Notes: generated by a model not told the origin, from the sequence alone. Counted from the stretch's first letter, positions 23,007 through 36,679 are shown. The stretch: DNA of 64,000 nt from Chlorocebus sabaeus (GCF_047675955.1 NC_132910.1:89430923-89494922); one strand, 5' to 3'. A program made the numbers and translations.

Positions 23007-23028
23007 CCTACTCCCAATACCAATTTAC

Positions 23029-23381
23029 CGTATTAGTCCATTTTCATGCTGCTGATAAAGACACACCAAAGAGTGGGTAATTTATAAAGCAAAAGAGTTT
23101 TAATGGACTCACAGTTCACATGGCTGGGGAGGCCTCGCAGTCATGATGGAAGGCACATATTACATGGTGGCAGGCAAGAAAGAATGAGAGCCAAGTGAAA
23201 AGGGAAATGCCTTATGAAACCACAAGATCTTGTGAGACTTATTCACTAGCGTGAGAACAGTATGGGTGAAACTGCACCAATGATTCAGTTATCTGCCACT
23301 GGGTCCCCCCGCAACACATGGGAATCATGAGAGCTACAACTCAAGATGAGATTTGGGTAAGAACACAGCCAAACCATATCA
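23029..23381 (-). repeat. THE1 LTR (5' LTR of the reverse-strand element)
   Basis: Same family and order as the LTR at 21109-21458. It ends 'aaccatatca' and is followed by AGTAC (23382-23386), which matches the left target copy AGCAC at four of five bases. Confidence 0.9.
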
Positions 23382-26300
23382 AGTACCTACTTTTAAAAAA
23401 GTCAAAAAACTTCAAATAAACAACTTGATGAATTTTAAAGAACTAGAAAAGCAAGCAAATCAAGCCTAAAATTAGTAGAAGAAAAGAAATAAGATCAGAG
23501 CAGAAAGAGTTGAAAGGAAGAAAACAATACAAAAGATCAACAAAATAAAAAGTTATTTTTTGAAAAGATAAACAAAATTGACAAACCTTTAGCCGGACTA
23601 AGAAAAAAAGAGAGAAGATCCAAATAAATAAAATCAGAGATGAAAAAGAAGACATTACAACTGATACCACAGAAATTCAAAGGCTCACTGGAGGCTACAC
23701 TGAGCAATTATATGCCAATAAATTGGAAAATCTAGAAGAAAAATGGATTAATTCCTAGACACACAGAGCCTACCAAGATTGAACCATAAAGAAATTCAAA
23801 ACCTGACGAGACCAAAAACAAGTAACAAGATCAAAGTTGTAATAAAAAGTCTCATGGCAAAGAAACACCCAGGACCAGATGGCTTTACTGCTGAATTTTA
23901 CCCGAACATTTAAGGAAGAATTAATACCAATCCTACTCAAACTACTCCAAAAAATAGAGGAGGAGGGAATACTTCAAACTCGTCCTATGAAGCCATTGTT
24001 ACCCTGATAACCAGACAAAGACACATCAAAAAAGGCAACTACAGGCCAATGTCACTGATGAACGTTGATGCAAAAATCCTCAACAAAAAATATTAGCAAA
24101 CAGGATTCAACAACAAATTAAAAAGAATATTCATCATGACCAAGTGGGATTTATTCCAAGGATGCAAGGATGGTTCAACATACTCAAATTAATCAATGTG
24201 ATATACCATATCCACAAAATGAAGGACAAAATTATATGATCACTTTAATTGATTATGAAAAAGGCTTTGATGAAATTTAACATTCCACCATGATAAAAAA
24301 AAAAAAAAACCTGGATAAACTGGATGTAGAAGGAACATACCTCAACACAAGAAAAGAAATATATGACAGACTCACAGCTAGTATCATACTAAATGGGGAA
24401 AAACTATAGTCATTCTTCTAAGATCTGGAACATGACGAGGATGCTCACTTTCACCACTGCTATTCAACATAGTACTGGAATTCCAGCTAGAGCAGTCAGA
24501 CAAAAAAATAAATGAAGAACATCCAAATTAGCATGGAAGAGGTCAAATTATCCTTGTTTGCAAATAATATGATCTTATGTTTGGAAAAACTAAGACTTCA
24601 CCAAAAAAACTATTAGAACTGATGGAAAAATTCAGTAAAGCTGCAGGATACAAAATCAGCATACAAAAATTAGTAGCATTTCTATATGTCAATAGCAGAC
24701 AGTCTGAAAAAGAAATCAAGAAAGTAATCCCATTTGCAATAGCTACAAATAAAATAAAACACCTAGAAATTAACAACCAAAGTGAAAGAGCTCTAAAATA
24801 AAAATTATAAAACATTGATGAAATAAATTGAAGAGGACACATGAGAAAAGGAAAGCTATTTCATGTTCATGGATTGGAAGAATCAATATTGTTAAAATGT
24901 CCATACTACCTGAAACAATCTATAGATTCAATGCAATCACTATTAAAATATCAATGACATTATTCATAGGAATAGAAAAAACAATTTTAACATTTACATG
25001 AGTGCACAAAAGACCAAGAATAGTCAACACTATCTTGAACAAAAAGAACAAAAGTAGAGGAATCACATTATTTGACTTCAAATTATACTACAAAACTATA
25101 GTAACCAAAACAGCATGGTACTGGTATAAAAAAACAGGCACATAGACCAGTGGAACAGAACAGGAAACCCAGAAAAAAATCTATACAAATGATTGAACCT
25201 ACTTTTGACAAAGTTGCCAAGAGTATACATTAGGAAAAGACAGTCTTTTCAATAAATGGTGCTAGAAAAACTAGATATCCATATGCAGAAGAATGAAACT
25301 AGAACCCTATCTCTCACCATATACAACAATCAAATCGAAATGGGTTAAAGACTTAAACCTAAGACCTCAAACTATGAAAGTACCAAAAGAAAACATTGGG
25401 GAAACCCTCCAGGACATTGGTCTGGGCAAAGATCGCTTGAGTAATATTCTACAAGCACAGGCAACTAAAGCAAAAATGGACGAATGCAATCACATCAAGT
25501 TTAAAAGCTGCAGCATAGCAAAGAAAACTATCAGCAAAGTGAAGAAACAACCCACAGATGGGAGAAGATATTTGCAAACTATCCATCTGACAGGGAATTA
25601 ATAACTAGAATATATAAGGAGCTCAAACAACTCTATGAAAAAATCTAATAATACGGTTTAAAAAATAGGCAAAAGATATGAATAGACATTTCTCAAAAGA
25701 AGACATATGAATGGCAAGCAGATATATAAAAAGGTGCTCAACATCACTGATCATCAGAGAAATAGAAATCAAAACTGCAATAAGGTAACATCTCACCCCA
25801 GTTAAAATGTTTTTATCTGAAAGACAGGCAATAACAAATGCTGACAAGCATGTTAAAAAAAAGGAACCCTCGTACACTGTTGATGGGAATGTAAATTAGT
25901 ACAACCACTAGGAAAAAGAGTTTGGAGGTCCTCAGAAAACTAAAAATGGCACTACTAGCATAAGATCTAGCAATCCCACTCCTAGGTATATACCCAAAAG
26001 AAAGGAAATCAGTATGTTGAAGAGATATCTGCACTCCCATGTTTATTGCAGCACTATTCACAATAGCCAAGATTTGGAAGCAACTTAAATTGAATGGATC
26101 AACAGATAAATGAATAAAGAAAATGTGATATATATACACAATGGACTGCTATTCAGCCATAAAAAATGAATGAGATACCATAATTTGTAACAACATAGAT
26201 GGACTTAGAGGACATTATGTTAAGTGAAATAAGCCACATACCAAAAGACAAACTTTATATGTTCCTACTTACTTGTGGGAGCTAAAATTTAAACAATTGA

Positions 26301-26690
26301 ACTCATGGAGATAGAGAGTAAAATGATGACTACCAGAGGCTAGGAAGGGCTATTGGGTGGGGGGACAGACGGGATGGTTAATAGGTACAGAAATATAGCT
26401 ATATAGAATGAACAAGATATCATATTTGATAGCACAACAGCATGACTACAGTCAACAATGTTATTGTACATTTTAAAATAACTAAAAGATATAATTGGAT
26501 TGTTTATAACACAAAGAAAGGATAAATGCTTGAGATGATGGATATCCCATTTACCCAAGTGTGATTCTTACATATTGTATGAGTGTACCAAAATAGCACA
26601 TGTATCCCATACATACACCTATTATGCATACGCAAAAAACTCATGTAACCCATAAATATACACTCCAGCTATGTACCCACAAACATTTTT
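23382..26690 (+). mobile_element. Old L1 (L1PB/L1MA-like), 3' portion
   Basis: Continues the L1 interrupted at 21108: ORF2 linker, reverse transcriptase, C-terminal region, and a 3' UTR ending near 'ctatgtacccacaaacattt'. Many frameshifts and stops. The 3' UTR ('ggattgtttataacacaaag', 'catgtatcccatacatacac') fits an older family than the L1PA copies nearby. Confidence 0.87.
23690..25620 (+). pseudogene. Decayed ORF2 of the old L1
   Basis: Recognisable ORF2 landmarks lie in several frames: 'KHPGPDGFTAEFY'-like text at about 23860, the template-grip region at about 24130-24180, and the active-site segment at about 24545-24570. There the usual F-A-D-D reads F-A-N-N, so both catalytic Asp residues are lost. 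Open pieces are short (24577-24801 and 25293-25601, the latter with IKSKWVKDLNLRPQTMKV). No function remains. Confidence 0.85.
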
Positions 26691-26752
26691 AAATTTAATT
26701 AAACATTAAATTTAAACATTAAATTTAATTAAATTAAAAAAAATTTAATAAT
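26691..26752. repeat. AT-only low-complexity tail of the old L1
   Basis: Repeated 'aaatttaatt' and 'aacattaaattt' units with self-complementary stretches, formed in the former poly-A tail. Confidence 0.8.
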
Positions 26753-26885
26753 GTTGCCATGTTTTGACAAAAGAAATTCATAGCAAGATTTGGGTCACAA
26801 ATTTGGGCCTGTCAATTTTTCTGTTTTCTGAAAGTATATATAGCAGATTTTTTAAAAAGTAAAATGTTATCATTGGTAGTATTTT

Positions 26886-27196
26886 TGTTTTGTTTTGTTT
26901 TGTTTTGATTTTTTGAGATGGAGTGTTGCTCTGTCACCCAGGCTGGAGTACAGTGGCACCATCTCGGCTCACTGCAACCTCTGACTCCAGGGTCCAAGTG
27001 ATTCTGCCACCTTAGCCTCCCAAGTAGGTGGGATTACAGGCGCCCACCACCACACCCAGCTAATTTTCATATTGTTAGTAGAGATAGGGTTGCACCATGT
27101 TGTCCAGGCTGGTCTCGAACTCCTGACCTCAGGTGATCCACCCATCTTGGCCTTCTAAGGTGCTGGGATCATAGGCATGAGCCACCATGCTCAGCC
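26886..27196 (-). mobile_element. Alu, full length, old
   Basis: A (TTTTG)n-modified tail at 26886-26906, then both Alu monomers in reverse ('gagatggagtgttgctctgt' … 'gccaccatgctcagcc'). Its many substitutions suggest an older Alu. Confidence 0.95.
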
Positions 27197-28009
27197 TCAT
27201 TTGTATTTTTAAATATGCAAAATTACCTCTTGACAGATTTGATAAATTCATCATTACATTCTTTGTAAATCTCTTTTTCCTTTGTTTAGGGAACCTCTAG
27301 TCTTTTGGATTTCCTCCTCCCTTTCAAGTTGCTAGACAAGAGCTCCTTTAATATCTCTCACTCCAGTAGTAAATTTTTCAAGTTGAGATTCCACTCATAG
27401 CTTACATTATCCTGAATGTGTAATTAACATATTTATTTTGCAGGAAAGCATTTGTTTACTCTTTACAGTCTTCCCTTTCCTTTCAAACTTCACCATTCTT
27501 TGGCAGGTAGCTTCTGAACTGGATCTTTGTTTTGATGAGAAGGTGAGTGGTGACTCTACTGATGACAGGAAAGAAGGGAAAGCTAAACTTACAGAAATAA
27601 AGATTTATTGTGGAAGATGGGGGTGAGGCAGTGGTAAGGGTGAAGTTGAGGATTGTAGAAAAAGAGGGTAAGAGATGAAGCAGCTGCTGTTGAGAAAGAG
27701 CCCTTGGGAAAGAGCTAAAATATTTCAAAGGAGCTAAATGAGAAGCTTTGCTATGCCACCTCCCAAAACCTTGCTAATAAATGCATATTATTCATCAACA
27801 TTTCTGAAACTGAATTTGTGCGAGGGTACTTTTTATTTTTTGTCTGTTTAGTTTTGGTGTACAAAAGTATGCTGAAACTGCTCTCATTTGGAGAAAATTC
27901 GGAACAAAAGTGGCTCAAATTCTGTGTCCTGTTCAGTACTGCTGTCTCAGTTATCCATTGACTATCCAACAGCATTCCTCCCAGCCCCACTTTAGGCAAC
28001 TCAGGACCC
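27197..28009. other. Single-copy sequence
   Basis: No gene or repeat recognised. Short frames at 27438-27728 and 27751-28011 lack domains. Confidence 0.35.
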
Positions 28010-28795
28010 AACCTGGCCTAAACTAAACTCAAAAACCTGTTTCTTTTCTACCATTTCCCATTCAGTAAATGACAGTACCATTCATCAAGTTGTTTCTACT
28101 ATAAATCTTGCAGGACAGCTCTTCTCTCTTATCCTCTACTTAACAGCAATCGCCATGTTCTACCTCCCTGATCCATCTCAAATCCATCCCCTTCTCTCCT
28201 GACCCAAGTACCTTCATCTCTCTCTCTGTCTGAAAGTATTGCTAAAACTTCCTAGCTGATCTCTTGCTTCCGGTCTTTTTCCCTTCAAAAATCAGAGTAA
28301 TCTTTAAAATGGATCATGTCATTAGAGTAGGGCTTCCCACTCTCTTAGAATAAAATTCAAACTCCTTATGTTGACTAACAACATTTTTTTTGTGATATGG
28401 CCTCTATTCACTTTTTCATCCAGCCTCACATATCCTCCTTTCTTTTCTCATTATGTTCAAGGCACATGATTACTCCTTCATTACTCTGAAGAGCTAAGTA
28501 ACTTCTTGCCACTAAACAAGTTGTTTCCTTGGCTTAAAAGCCCCATCCCCACTCAATCCCCGATCTTCACCTAACCCACTCCTTTCTTCTACTCACACTT
28601 CCTGTCTCTTTGAATGTCACTTCTTCAGAGAAGCTTCCCTGGCCCTGCTCCTCCCCTAACTCCCCTGTCCCTCCCAGACTGATCAGGTCTCTGTTATGTA
28701 CTCATTTTGTTCATAGCACTTATTTCATCTATAATTAAATAACCTTTGCTATAATTACTAATGTCTGCTTCTACTGCAGACTGTCAATTATATGA
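28010..28795 (+). repeat. L2 LINE, 3' part
   Basis: About 780 bp in L2 order: 'aaattcaaactccttatgtt' (equivalent to the AAGTCCAAACTCCTT motif), 'tcatccagcctcacatatcc', 'cagagaagcttccctggccc', then 'ctgcttctactgcagactgt'. Strongly diverged. Confidence 0.75.
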
Positions 28796-31700
28796 TTTGT
28801 GATGTTGGTGGTGGTATTATGTTGGTGAACTGCTAATTATTTAATGTTGTGTAGACAGACATTCCTGGGACTAGTAGTTCTGTGATAGATTCCTTTAAGG
28901 CTAAGACATTAAAAATTAAAAGTTCTATAGATAAATCATATTTATATTTGTTATTTATCTTTCTCTCATTACTTTAAAGGAAAGAGAACACCTGAAACGT
29001 CCAATAAGTATAGGAAATTAAAATTGAGATGAGGATAAGACTAAAATAAAAATTCTGGGAATTTCAGCAGAATGGCATTCTTTCATCAAAAAAACACATC
29101 AATCATAGGCAAGGACAGGATCTCACACCTACAGGTGCAATTTTTGCACCTCTAGAAATAAAGAACTATGTCCATTTCAATTCAAATATTACCCTCATTT
29201 CTTAGGGAGCTCACAAAAGTAGTTCATTAGTGCCACCTCAGGTGACAGGTTTATGGTTCTGTCATTATATCTTCTAATAAATGAACTGATGATACGAATC
29301 AAATTCACTAAAATCTCTGTTCATCCTGAATACATTGTAAAAAATCAAAGTCAAGATTATGTGTTCCATGGTATTTCAGATGTAATAAAGCCTAAAGCTC
29401 TAACTGCAAAATGAGAATTATGTGCAGTGAGATATCTTATTTAACGCAAAATGTTTTGAGGGCTAATAGCCCATGGCATACTGCTCATCAAAATGGACCA
29501 AGAGAAAAGACATGTGTTAAATCAGGACTGACTCTATTGGCACTCACAACTATTTCCAATTCTAAGAGAATCAGTATAAGCACATCTACCCACAGATATC
29601 TTAGAGGTCTTTCCCTGGGAAGTCACTTTGGTCCATTTCTCCATTTAACATATACTACTTATAATTTTTTATTTCCTCATTTGATAGGAATTTGATGTGT
29701 GTTTAATATATGTTCGTGGTATACACTGCTTTAGATTCTATGGAAAATTATAAAATAAAATATAGAGTCATGGATTTTAAAATAGGAGAGTGATGTTTGT
29801 AACTTTTGACATAAATCACATGGTGGGTTTTAAGTTAATTTCAAAATAAAAGAAAGGTTATCGTGGGATAAGTTAGGTCTAAGAATTATTCTTGGAGGGA
29901 CACAAAAGATTGTAAGATTTTACTTATACTTGTACCTATACCTTGTGTGTTGGGTTGAGGGGAGTCAAAGGGAACAAACTGGCTGACATTTGGAAGCAGT
30001 AAGAGAAAATATTGATAAGTTGGGGCCATATTAAGAAAGATTTTAAATACTGGATTGAGAAAATCTGAATGCATTGAAAGGATTAAGTGTTATATTCTTA
30101 ATGAGAGTGACATAAAAGTATACAAAAGGAAATTACAGATTAAGGACTATATATGCAAATATTAGAAAGACATGTTAAGAAGTTGTGGCAATACAGGTCT
30201 AAATTCATGAGGGCCTTGATTGGACAGATGAGAACAATTAACATAATAATTAAGAGTGACACTGAGAAACAAGAACCGGTAGGCTTAGGTGACTGGTGAG
30301 TTATGAGAGATTTTAGGAGAAATAAATATGAAAAAGATGAACGTTTTGATACTTGGAATTGGGAAAAGTGGTATTTTAATCAATGAACTTGGAAAATTAG
30401 GAGGCGGGCATCCATTTGAGAACTACTTGAGTTTTGTATTTCGGATTTTGCAGTAAAAACAGATTCTAATGGAACTGCCAAAATGTTAAGAGTTGAGAGG
30501 TTTATAGGACCTACGGGTTCAAGTCCTCAACAGGATTCAGGAATCCTTTCTATAGTATTCCTTACAGAAGTATGAATACTTTCTGTATTTAGGAACATTA
30601 CTAGGAACCCCTTCCTTAAGTTGAATTAAAAAGCACTCTCCCATAACTTATACCTAAATTTTTCATTTCTACCTTCTGGCTCAAAATTGAACAAGACTAT
30701 GTCCTCTTCCATGTTATAATTTTCAACTATATTACAGTCATTGCATCCTCATTTAGTTCCAGCTTTTCAAGAATCCCCTAGTTCCTTCAGGTGCAGCTCA
30801 TTAACATAACTTCGAAACTCTTTATTAACAGAGATGAATAAGGCATCACAAATATCTCCCAACTATGAGAACCACTGATCCTATTTTAATCTTATAGTTG
30901 AATTTTATAATAGTCTCTTACAAAATAAAAAGGGCAGGCAACTTTCTTTTCCCTAAAAGCAAAAACTATAAAAGCTACCTTCAAAATTAAAACACCTTGA
31001 GTCGAATAAAAGCCCAAGCTCAGCAAGTCTGAGAAACCTGTGATTGGACTTGTAACTGGAATGAACAAATAAATTAAAAAGAATCAAATTCAATTTTCCA
31101 AAGGATTGTGATTTTCTGCTCTTTTCATGCAACAAATCTGGCAGGCCATAAAGATTTTTGAAAAATTATCGTTTTTATTATCTGATCTTTCTAACAATGC
31201 ATTTGCTTCCAAACTTTGAAGTGCCTTCATGAAATAGAAAAACCCATTTAAGTATCTATTATCATGGAATGGAGACTTGATTTGATGAAACCTCCATACA
31301 ACTAACAAATGTTTGCCTCCCCAAATGACTTTTGCACTGGCATTATGCTTCAGAAAATAGATTATTATTATTTATGACCATAATAATGTATATTTACATA
31401 ATAAGTTTCTCAGAGGAGTTAAAACCCATTTTTTGCTTATTCTACAGCACTTTTCATTTGTAAAAGTCAGAAAACTGCAACTTTGTTATTGCAAGTGAAA
31501 AAATGTGTTAGGAAGGCATAGGGCCCCTCAAAGCCAAAGTCAGTATTCAATGTGCCAGCAGTCAGAGGATACCTGTGAATCAGCATTCCTGTGATCAGCA
31601 ATTCTTATAAAATACAAAATTTTAAGAACTTTAAAAACATATATCAAGGACTATAAGCATTTACTGTATGATCAGTGTTATACGATATGGAAGAAGCAGC

Positions 31701-33394
31701 CCAGTCCCAAATCTAACTGAGAAGACAGGATTTCAAAATAAGAAATAACTTGAGACACTTGCGAAAGAGAATATAATGACTTGTTAAGGGAAAGCAGTAG
31801 CCAAATTACAGGGTAAGAAGTAAAAAGGGCTCTGTTTTATTCCCTACTCCAAAAACAACGTGAAACTAGTTATTTATCCCACCTGTAAAACACAATAAAA
31901 CTGCACACTACAATCTTACCCCAGAAGGATAGGTGAGGATTAAATGTGGGTGTCTGGAGGTTCACAAATGGTGTTGTGATCTACAAATTGCAGTACCTTC
32001 ACTTTGCTTTTATAACACATTCGTGGTCCTTACACACCAGAGTCTACCTTTACCTGTCTAGATACTATATCAATATGCATCCAACATCCCTCTTTAGAAT
32101 CTCCTGAGGATGAGCTGAAGACCAAGCTAAAAATATGATTCAGTGATTGCATATTAAATCATACAAGGTTGAGACATACAAGGTCTCAATTTACTTTTGT
32201 AATACAAAATTAACCTTGTAGGTGCAAAATCGCAGTATTATTTTATAATCATAGATATATATCCTCTATATTTATTAGACATTACAAAATACCTGACCTT
32301 CCCAATGTAGGTTAGCTAATTATTTTATATCTAGCAAGAGCAGATTCATTAAACCTGCATCTCAGTATAAGTGGGACTAACACTTTTTCATCTTACCAGT
32401 TTCTGTTACCATTGTTCGTGACACATTAATTAGATTTCATATTTAAATATTAAAATTTAAAAATTTTGCTGAGTGCACCCCAGTGACAGTTAGTTGTTTA
32501 TAGTATCAAACTGTTAGTGAAAAATGGTCATAGATAACTTTATATTTATTTATCTCTGTATTTTTAATTCTCTCTACTATAAGCTACTTTGGGGCAGGAA
32601 AATTAATTTTTTTAAATTCACGTTTGTAGCAATAGCTCCTAGAAAGACACTTTGCACATGGTACACAAATAATACATACTCACGGCAAACTTGAAAAATA
32701 GTTGGACTGAAATGCAAGATATTCCTTTTTCAGTACGTTGTGTTGTTATGTGAGTAGAATGTCGTCCATTCATATTGCTCAGTTTTAACTATTTGATCAT
32801 ATTCTTCTTTCTACGAGTTATAAACAACTGCAAATCTAAAGCCCAAGATACAATCTGATGAAGCTGTATTTACTTGTCTTTTCTTTTAATAGTCATTTCT
32901 TAAAGTACATATTTTAAGAATATAAAATAAAATGCCATAGTGTAGGCATATAATGTATAATATTGAGAAATTTACTTTTCTCAAAATGAGTAGAATTGAG
33001 GTATGGACTCGTTTTAATTACTGCAGATTGCAAAAGATATAGACATCCTCCTTTCTTATTTTTTAATTTCAAATATTCATTTTGAGAAGAAACACATTAA
33101 TATTCAAATGTGCATAAAAATCTTCAAGTAAATGAAAATTAAAACTTGCAAGTTATTTTGTAAGTATAAAATCAAGAAAATTTTTGATATATATATTCCC
33201 CCAACCATCATATTTTCTTTTTTAGAATTTTCTCATCCTGCAACATTATGTTTCTCTTTCTTTTCTGTAAAAAAATGCAAGAAGAATTTACTTGCTACTT
33301 CCTTTCTCTGAATGGAACCATAGGCAACCTGTATTTTTAATATAAATGTTTGAGTTTTAAAATAACAAAGAAAAAATTTCAAATAACTAAGAAA
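28796..33394. other. Long AT-rich block with no primate-age insertion
   Basis: No Alu, L1PA or LTR is seen over about 4.6 kb. The part 29950-30520 resembles an ancient interspersed repeat ('gggccttgattggacagatg' and later text), and 30520-30830 may be another, but I cannot assign either. No coding frame has a domain. Confidence 0.4.
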
Positions 33395-33522
33395 ACAATG
33401 GGTGGATGAAATGATGGATATTTTTATTATCTTGATTTAATCAACCACATTGTATACATATATCAAAAATCACATTGTACCCCATAAATGTATACAATTA
33501 TTTGTCACTTAAAAGTAATGTT
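33395..33522 (+). repeat. L1M 3' tail
   Basis: 'cacattgtatacatatatca' then 'cacattgtaccccataaatg' and 'acaattatttgtcac' form the typical end of an old L1M 3' UTR. Confidence 0.75.
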
Positions 33523-34936
33523 AATAATAAGAATTCTAATGTATATTATAAAAACCCTTTATATAAAATAAGAAAAATGAAGGTCCAAAGACAAAGCTTT
33601 AGAATTAGGTGAGATGTTCACTTTTCACCATGTATGTTCTATATCCCTTTGTAATACTGGTGCACTATCATATTGACTTTACTCAAGTGAGCTACAATGT
33701 TAATTATTTTCAAATAATTTATTTAGTTTTCCCTAAGAGTAGAAAACTATTAGGTGCTGGTAGAAATGCAAATGAAATGAAGACCCTGGATCTTAAAAAG
33801 TTTAATGTACATTTGAAGGGACAAAACATAGACCCCAGAAATGAGGAAGAAGAATTATAAATAAGAAGTCAAGAGGTGCAAATCATATTCTAATTCTACC
33901 TATTGAATACATCAGTCCTTTAAAAAATAAAAATAAAAAACGATGGCTAACAATAGAGGTGGTTTCACAGGTTAGCAAGGCCTACAAGTAGACTTCGCAG
34001 GTTTCAGCAGATGAGGATCAGCTTTCTTTCACATTCATTTGAAGCAGTCTCACTGGCTAGAGTGTTCATATTGAAACAGTGGATTAACAAAGACAGAAAG
34101 ATGACCAATAACTAACTTGTAAAAGTTGTCCCATGACACCAGCTTTGATACTGGAGCACTTCTATATTCAATCCTCTCTTGCTTTCCTCTCTGTTTTATG
34201 TCAATTCACTTTATTTCTAAGTAAATACAAAGTAAAATTATATTAAATGTCAATTAGTAAATAAACATTAACCCTCACTGAAAGTCCAGAAATCAGTACA
34301 ATTTATTTTGCATCTTCTTTTTATGCCACTAGATAAAAACACTCCTTTTTTTATTATTATTCAATTACAGTGAATATCAGAGTGGGTTTGCTCACTAATA
34401 CTGTGATCAGAGAATTTAATGAAACTGTAAAAAAAAAAAAAAAAAAAAAAAACAAGTAACAGATTTGTTTTCCTTATGGAAGTTAAATTACATGTGGAGA
34501 AACAGTGGCATTTTTCTTTTGCTACTTTCCAACTCTGAAGTTCAGTTTCAAGTTATTGATTCTGTTGTACGGCATTTCAAAACTTAATGAAGCACCTCTC
34601 AGGTTTTGAACCTGGAAAACAATATCCAACACCGTGACTTGAAACTACTGGTAAATATAAAAATAAGGAAATCCAAAAGAGAGCAAGTATTAGCAAAAGC
34701 ACCAAGCAGACAAAATCTAGCAATTGCTGCAATATCTAAACTACAATAGTGCACTCATTTCTTCTAAAAAAAAAAAAAAAAATACTTAAAGTGAAAGCTC
34801 TCTGTATTTCAATTATAAAATTATGCTGTTTTTCCCAGTGGTGTGTATCTGGGTCTGTTGAACCAATATAACCAGGAACAAAGAAACCTTTCAGCCATAT
34901 TTGCCTCTAATCAACTTTATCAAGAAGTCAGTATAG
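33523..34936. other. Single-copy sequence, two long A-runs
   Basis: A weak L2-like piece may lie at 33735-33835. Pure A-runs occur at about 34430-34452 and 34767-34782 without an attached Alu or L1 body. No gene seen. Confidence 0.35.
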
Positions 34937-35135
34937 GCCAAGGAGCTGGTTCCCAACCCTTACCTGCAGCCAAGCTTCAGAATCACACAGAGAGCTGCTT
35001 AAGTGGACTTCTGAATCTGCCCACCTTAGGGGTTTTAAGTTAGGCTTAGGGATTGGGGACTGACTGTCCAGATTTTGTTTTCCAACAAGTTCCCAGGTGG
35101 CTGGTGCTGCTGATACTGTAATCACCCTTTATAAA
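34937..35135 (+). repeat. MER5-like hAT miniature DNA transposon
   Basis: 'gcttcagaatcacacagaga' … 'ttttccaacaagttcccagg' … 'tggctggtgctgctgatact' follows the MER5A/B order (a Charlie-related element). Confidence 0.65.
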
Positions 35136-36180
35136 CACTGGGCTAAAAGAATTGGGACAAAGGAGATTGTCAATAACTGAAATATGTCAATATTTGGGTT
35201 CCTCGGAATCTAGCTGAACTGAGAATTTCAATCAAGGAATTTAACTGCTGATGAATGTACTATGTAGAGGCAGCAAATATTTTTAAATTGTTCTAGATAT
35301 TACCTAATAAATACTTACCAGACATAATGTCTAAAATTAATCTCATGTACCGAAGAATCGATTTTAATTTGACGACAAAGAATGACAGGTCCAAGAGCAA
35401 TGCTGGAAAATTGATTTGTCTTACATCCCCACCCCCTCCACTCCTGTTATCACTGTGTGCCTCTTTAGCAAATGTGTGCTTATGTATACACACAAAACAC
35501 ACCCTCTGCCAGCCCAGCGGGAAAACCACACGGCAGGGACAAGCGCACAAACGGAAGCCCACATACCACATGTCTAAATAGTTGAAAGGTGTAAATCCAG
35601 CTAAAAACTACTACATAAAATATGCTCTATCCACTTAACTTGATAAATACAGTTTCCTAACAACCTGACAGGGCAGGTTCTAATTCAGAATATGCAGACT
35701 CAGTGCTTTGTGCCTAAATATTGAGGCTCTAGGAAAAGCAGTTTCCCACTTTCAAGACATTCACCTTCTCTTTGGAACTTCGACTTCAGCTTATACTATG
35801 ACGGGCCTGGGAATTGTGTACACCCCACAAAAACAGCCACCATCCCTTGGCTACCCTTTGGGTCCACTGCATGGATGCCGTGGCATGGTCTGCCTTCGAA
35901 GGGGGGTCCCAGGGAAGATACTTGCCCGCATCTGAGGAACGGGGGCAAGGCCCTTTAGCAGGGCAACTCTGGGCTCTCTGGTAGCTGAAATATGGTCTAA
36001 AGGGGAAATGTGGGCTCTGGGTGGAAAAGATATATTGGCCACTGCACAAGTCTCACCCCACAGGGGTGGTGTGGCCAGAGAAAGTAAAAGTAGGACCTCT
36101 AAAAAAAACAGAGTCCAGGGAAGCACTATACTCCTCTTCAGTGACCTAGGATCCTCAGTTATTACATATTTTTCCATAAC
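35136..36180. other. Single-copy sequence
   Basis: Slightly more GC-rich than its surroundings at 35390-35580 and 35780-36100. Several overlapping short frames on both strands lack domains. No gene is supported. Confidence 0.35.
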
Positions 36181-36498
36181 TTTTTTCTTTTTTTCTTGAG
36201 ACAGGGTCTTACTCTGTTGCCCAGACTGGAGCATATTGGCCTGATCTCAGCTCACTGCAACCTCCTTCTCCCAGGCTCAAGCAATTCCCCTGCCTCAGCC
36301 TCCCAAGTAGCTGGGATTACAGGCACGCACCACTACCACCTGGCTAATTTTTTTTTTTTAATTTATTTATTGTATTTTTAGTAGAGACAGAGTTTCACCA
36401 TGTTGGCCAGGATGACCTCGAACTCCTGACCTCAAATGATCCACCCGCCTCAGCCTCCTAAAGTGCTGGGATTGCAGGTGTGGGCCACCACGCCCAGC
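36181..36498 (-). mobile_element. Alu, full length
   Basis: Reverse Alu from a T-rich tail to 'ccaccacgcccagc'. The A-rich linker between the monomers is expanded (T-run and 'atttatttattg' at about 36349-36372). Confidence 0.95.
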
Positions 36499-36679
36499 TT
36501 TCAAAACCGTAAATACTTAATTCATCCTAAATTGCAAGCAATTGCTAACAGAATAAAGTGTTTTTCCTCCTAAAGACTTTTTCACTTGTACTGAAGCTTC
36601 CATTACAAACATCCTGATGGCTGAGTTTCAGGTCATGGTATAATGGGAGGGCAGGAGAAACGAGTCAAGAAGGGAAAAA

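Larger units (their letters stand above)
21459..23028 (-). mobile_element. THE1 internal region (ERVL-MaLR)
   Basis: About 1.57 kb between two same-orientation THE1 LTRs, matching the usual THE1 internal length. It has no reverse transcriptase, as is normal for MaLR elements, which relied on other elements' enzymes. Two open frames remain on the reverse strand. This old retrovirus-like element is defective. Confidence 0.88.

Noticed and set aside
23443..23670. 75-codon reverse hydrophobic frame resembling a membrane protein
   Set aside because: Antisense of the A-rich L1 linker; T-rich complements routinely give Phe/Leu-rich frames.
34430..34452. Poly-A run as the tail of a processed pseudogene
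   Set aside because: No gene-like body upstream and no target duplication seen.
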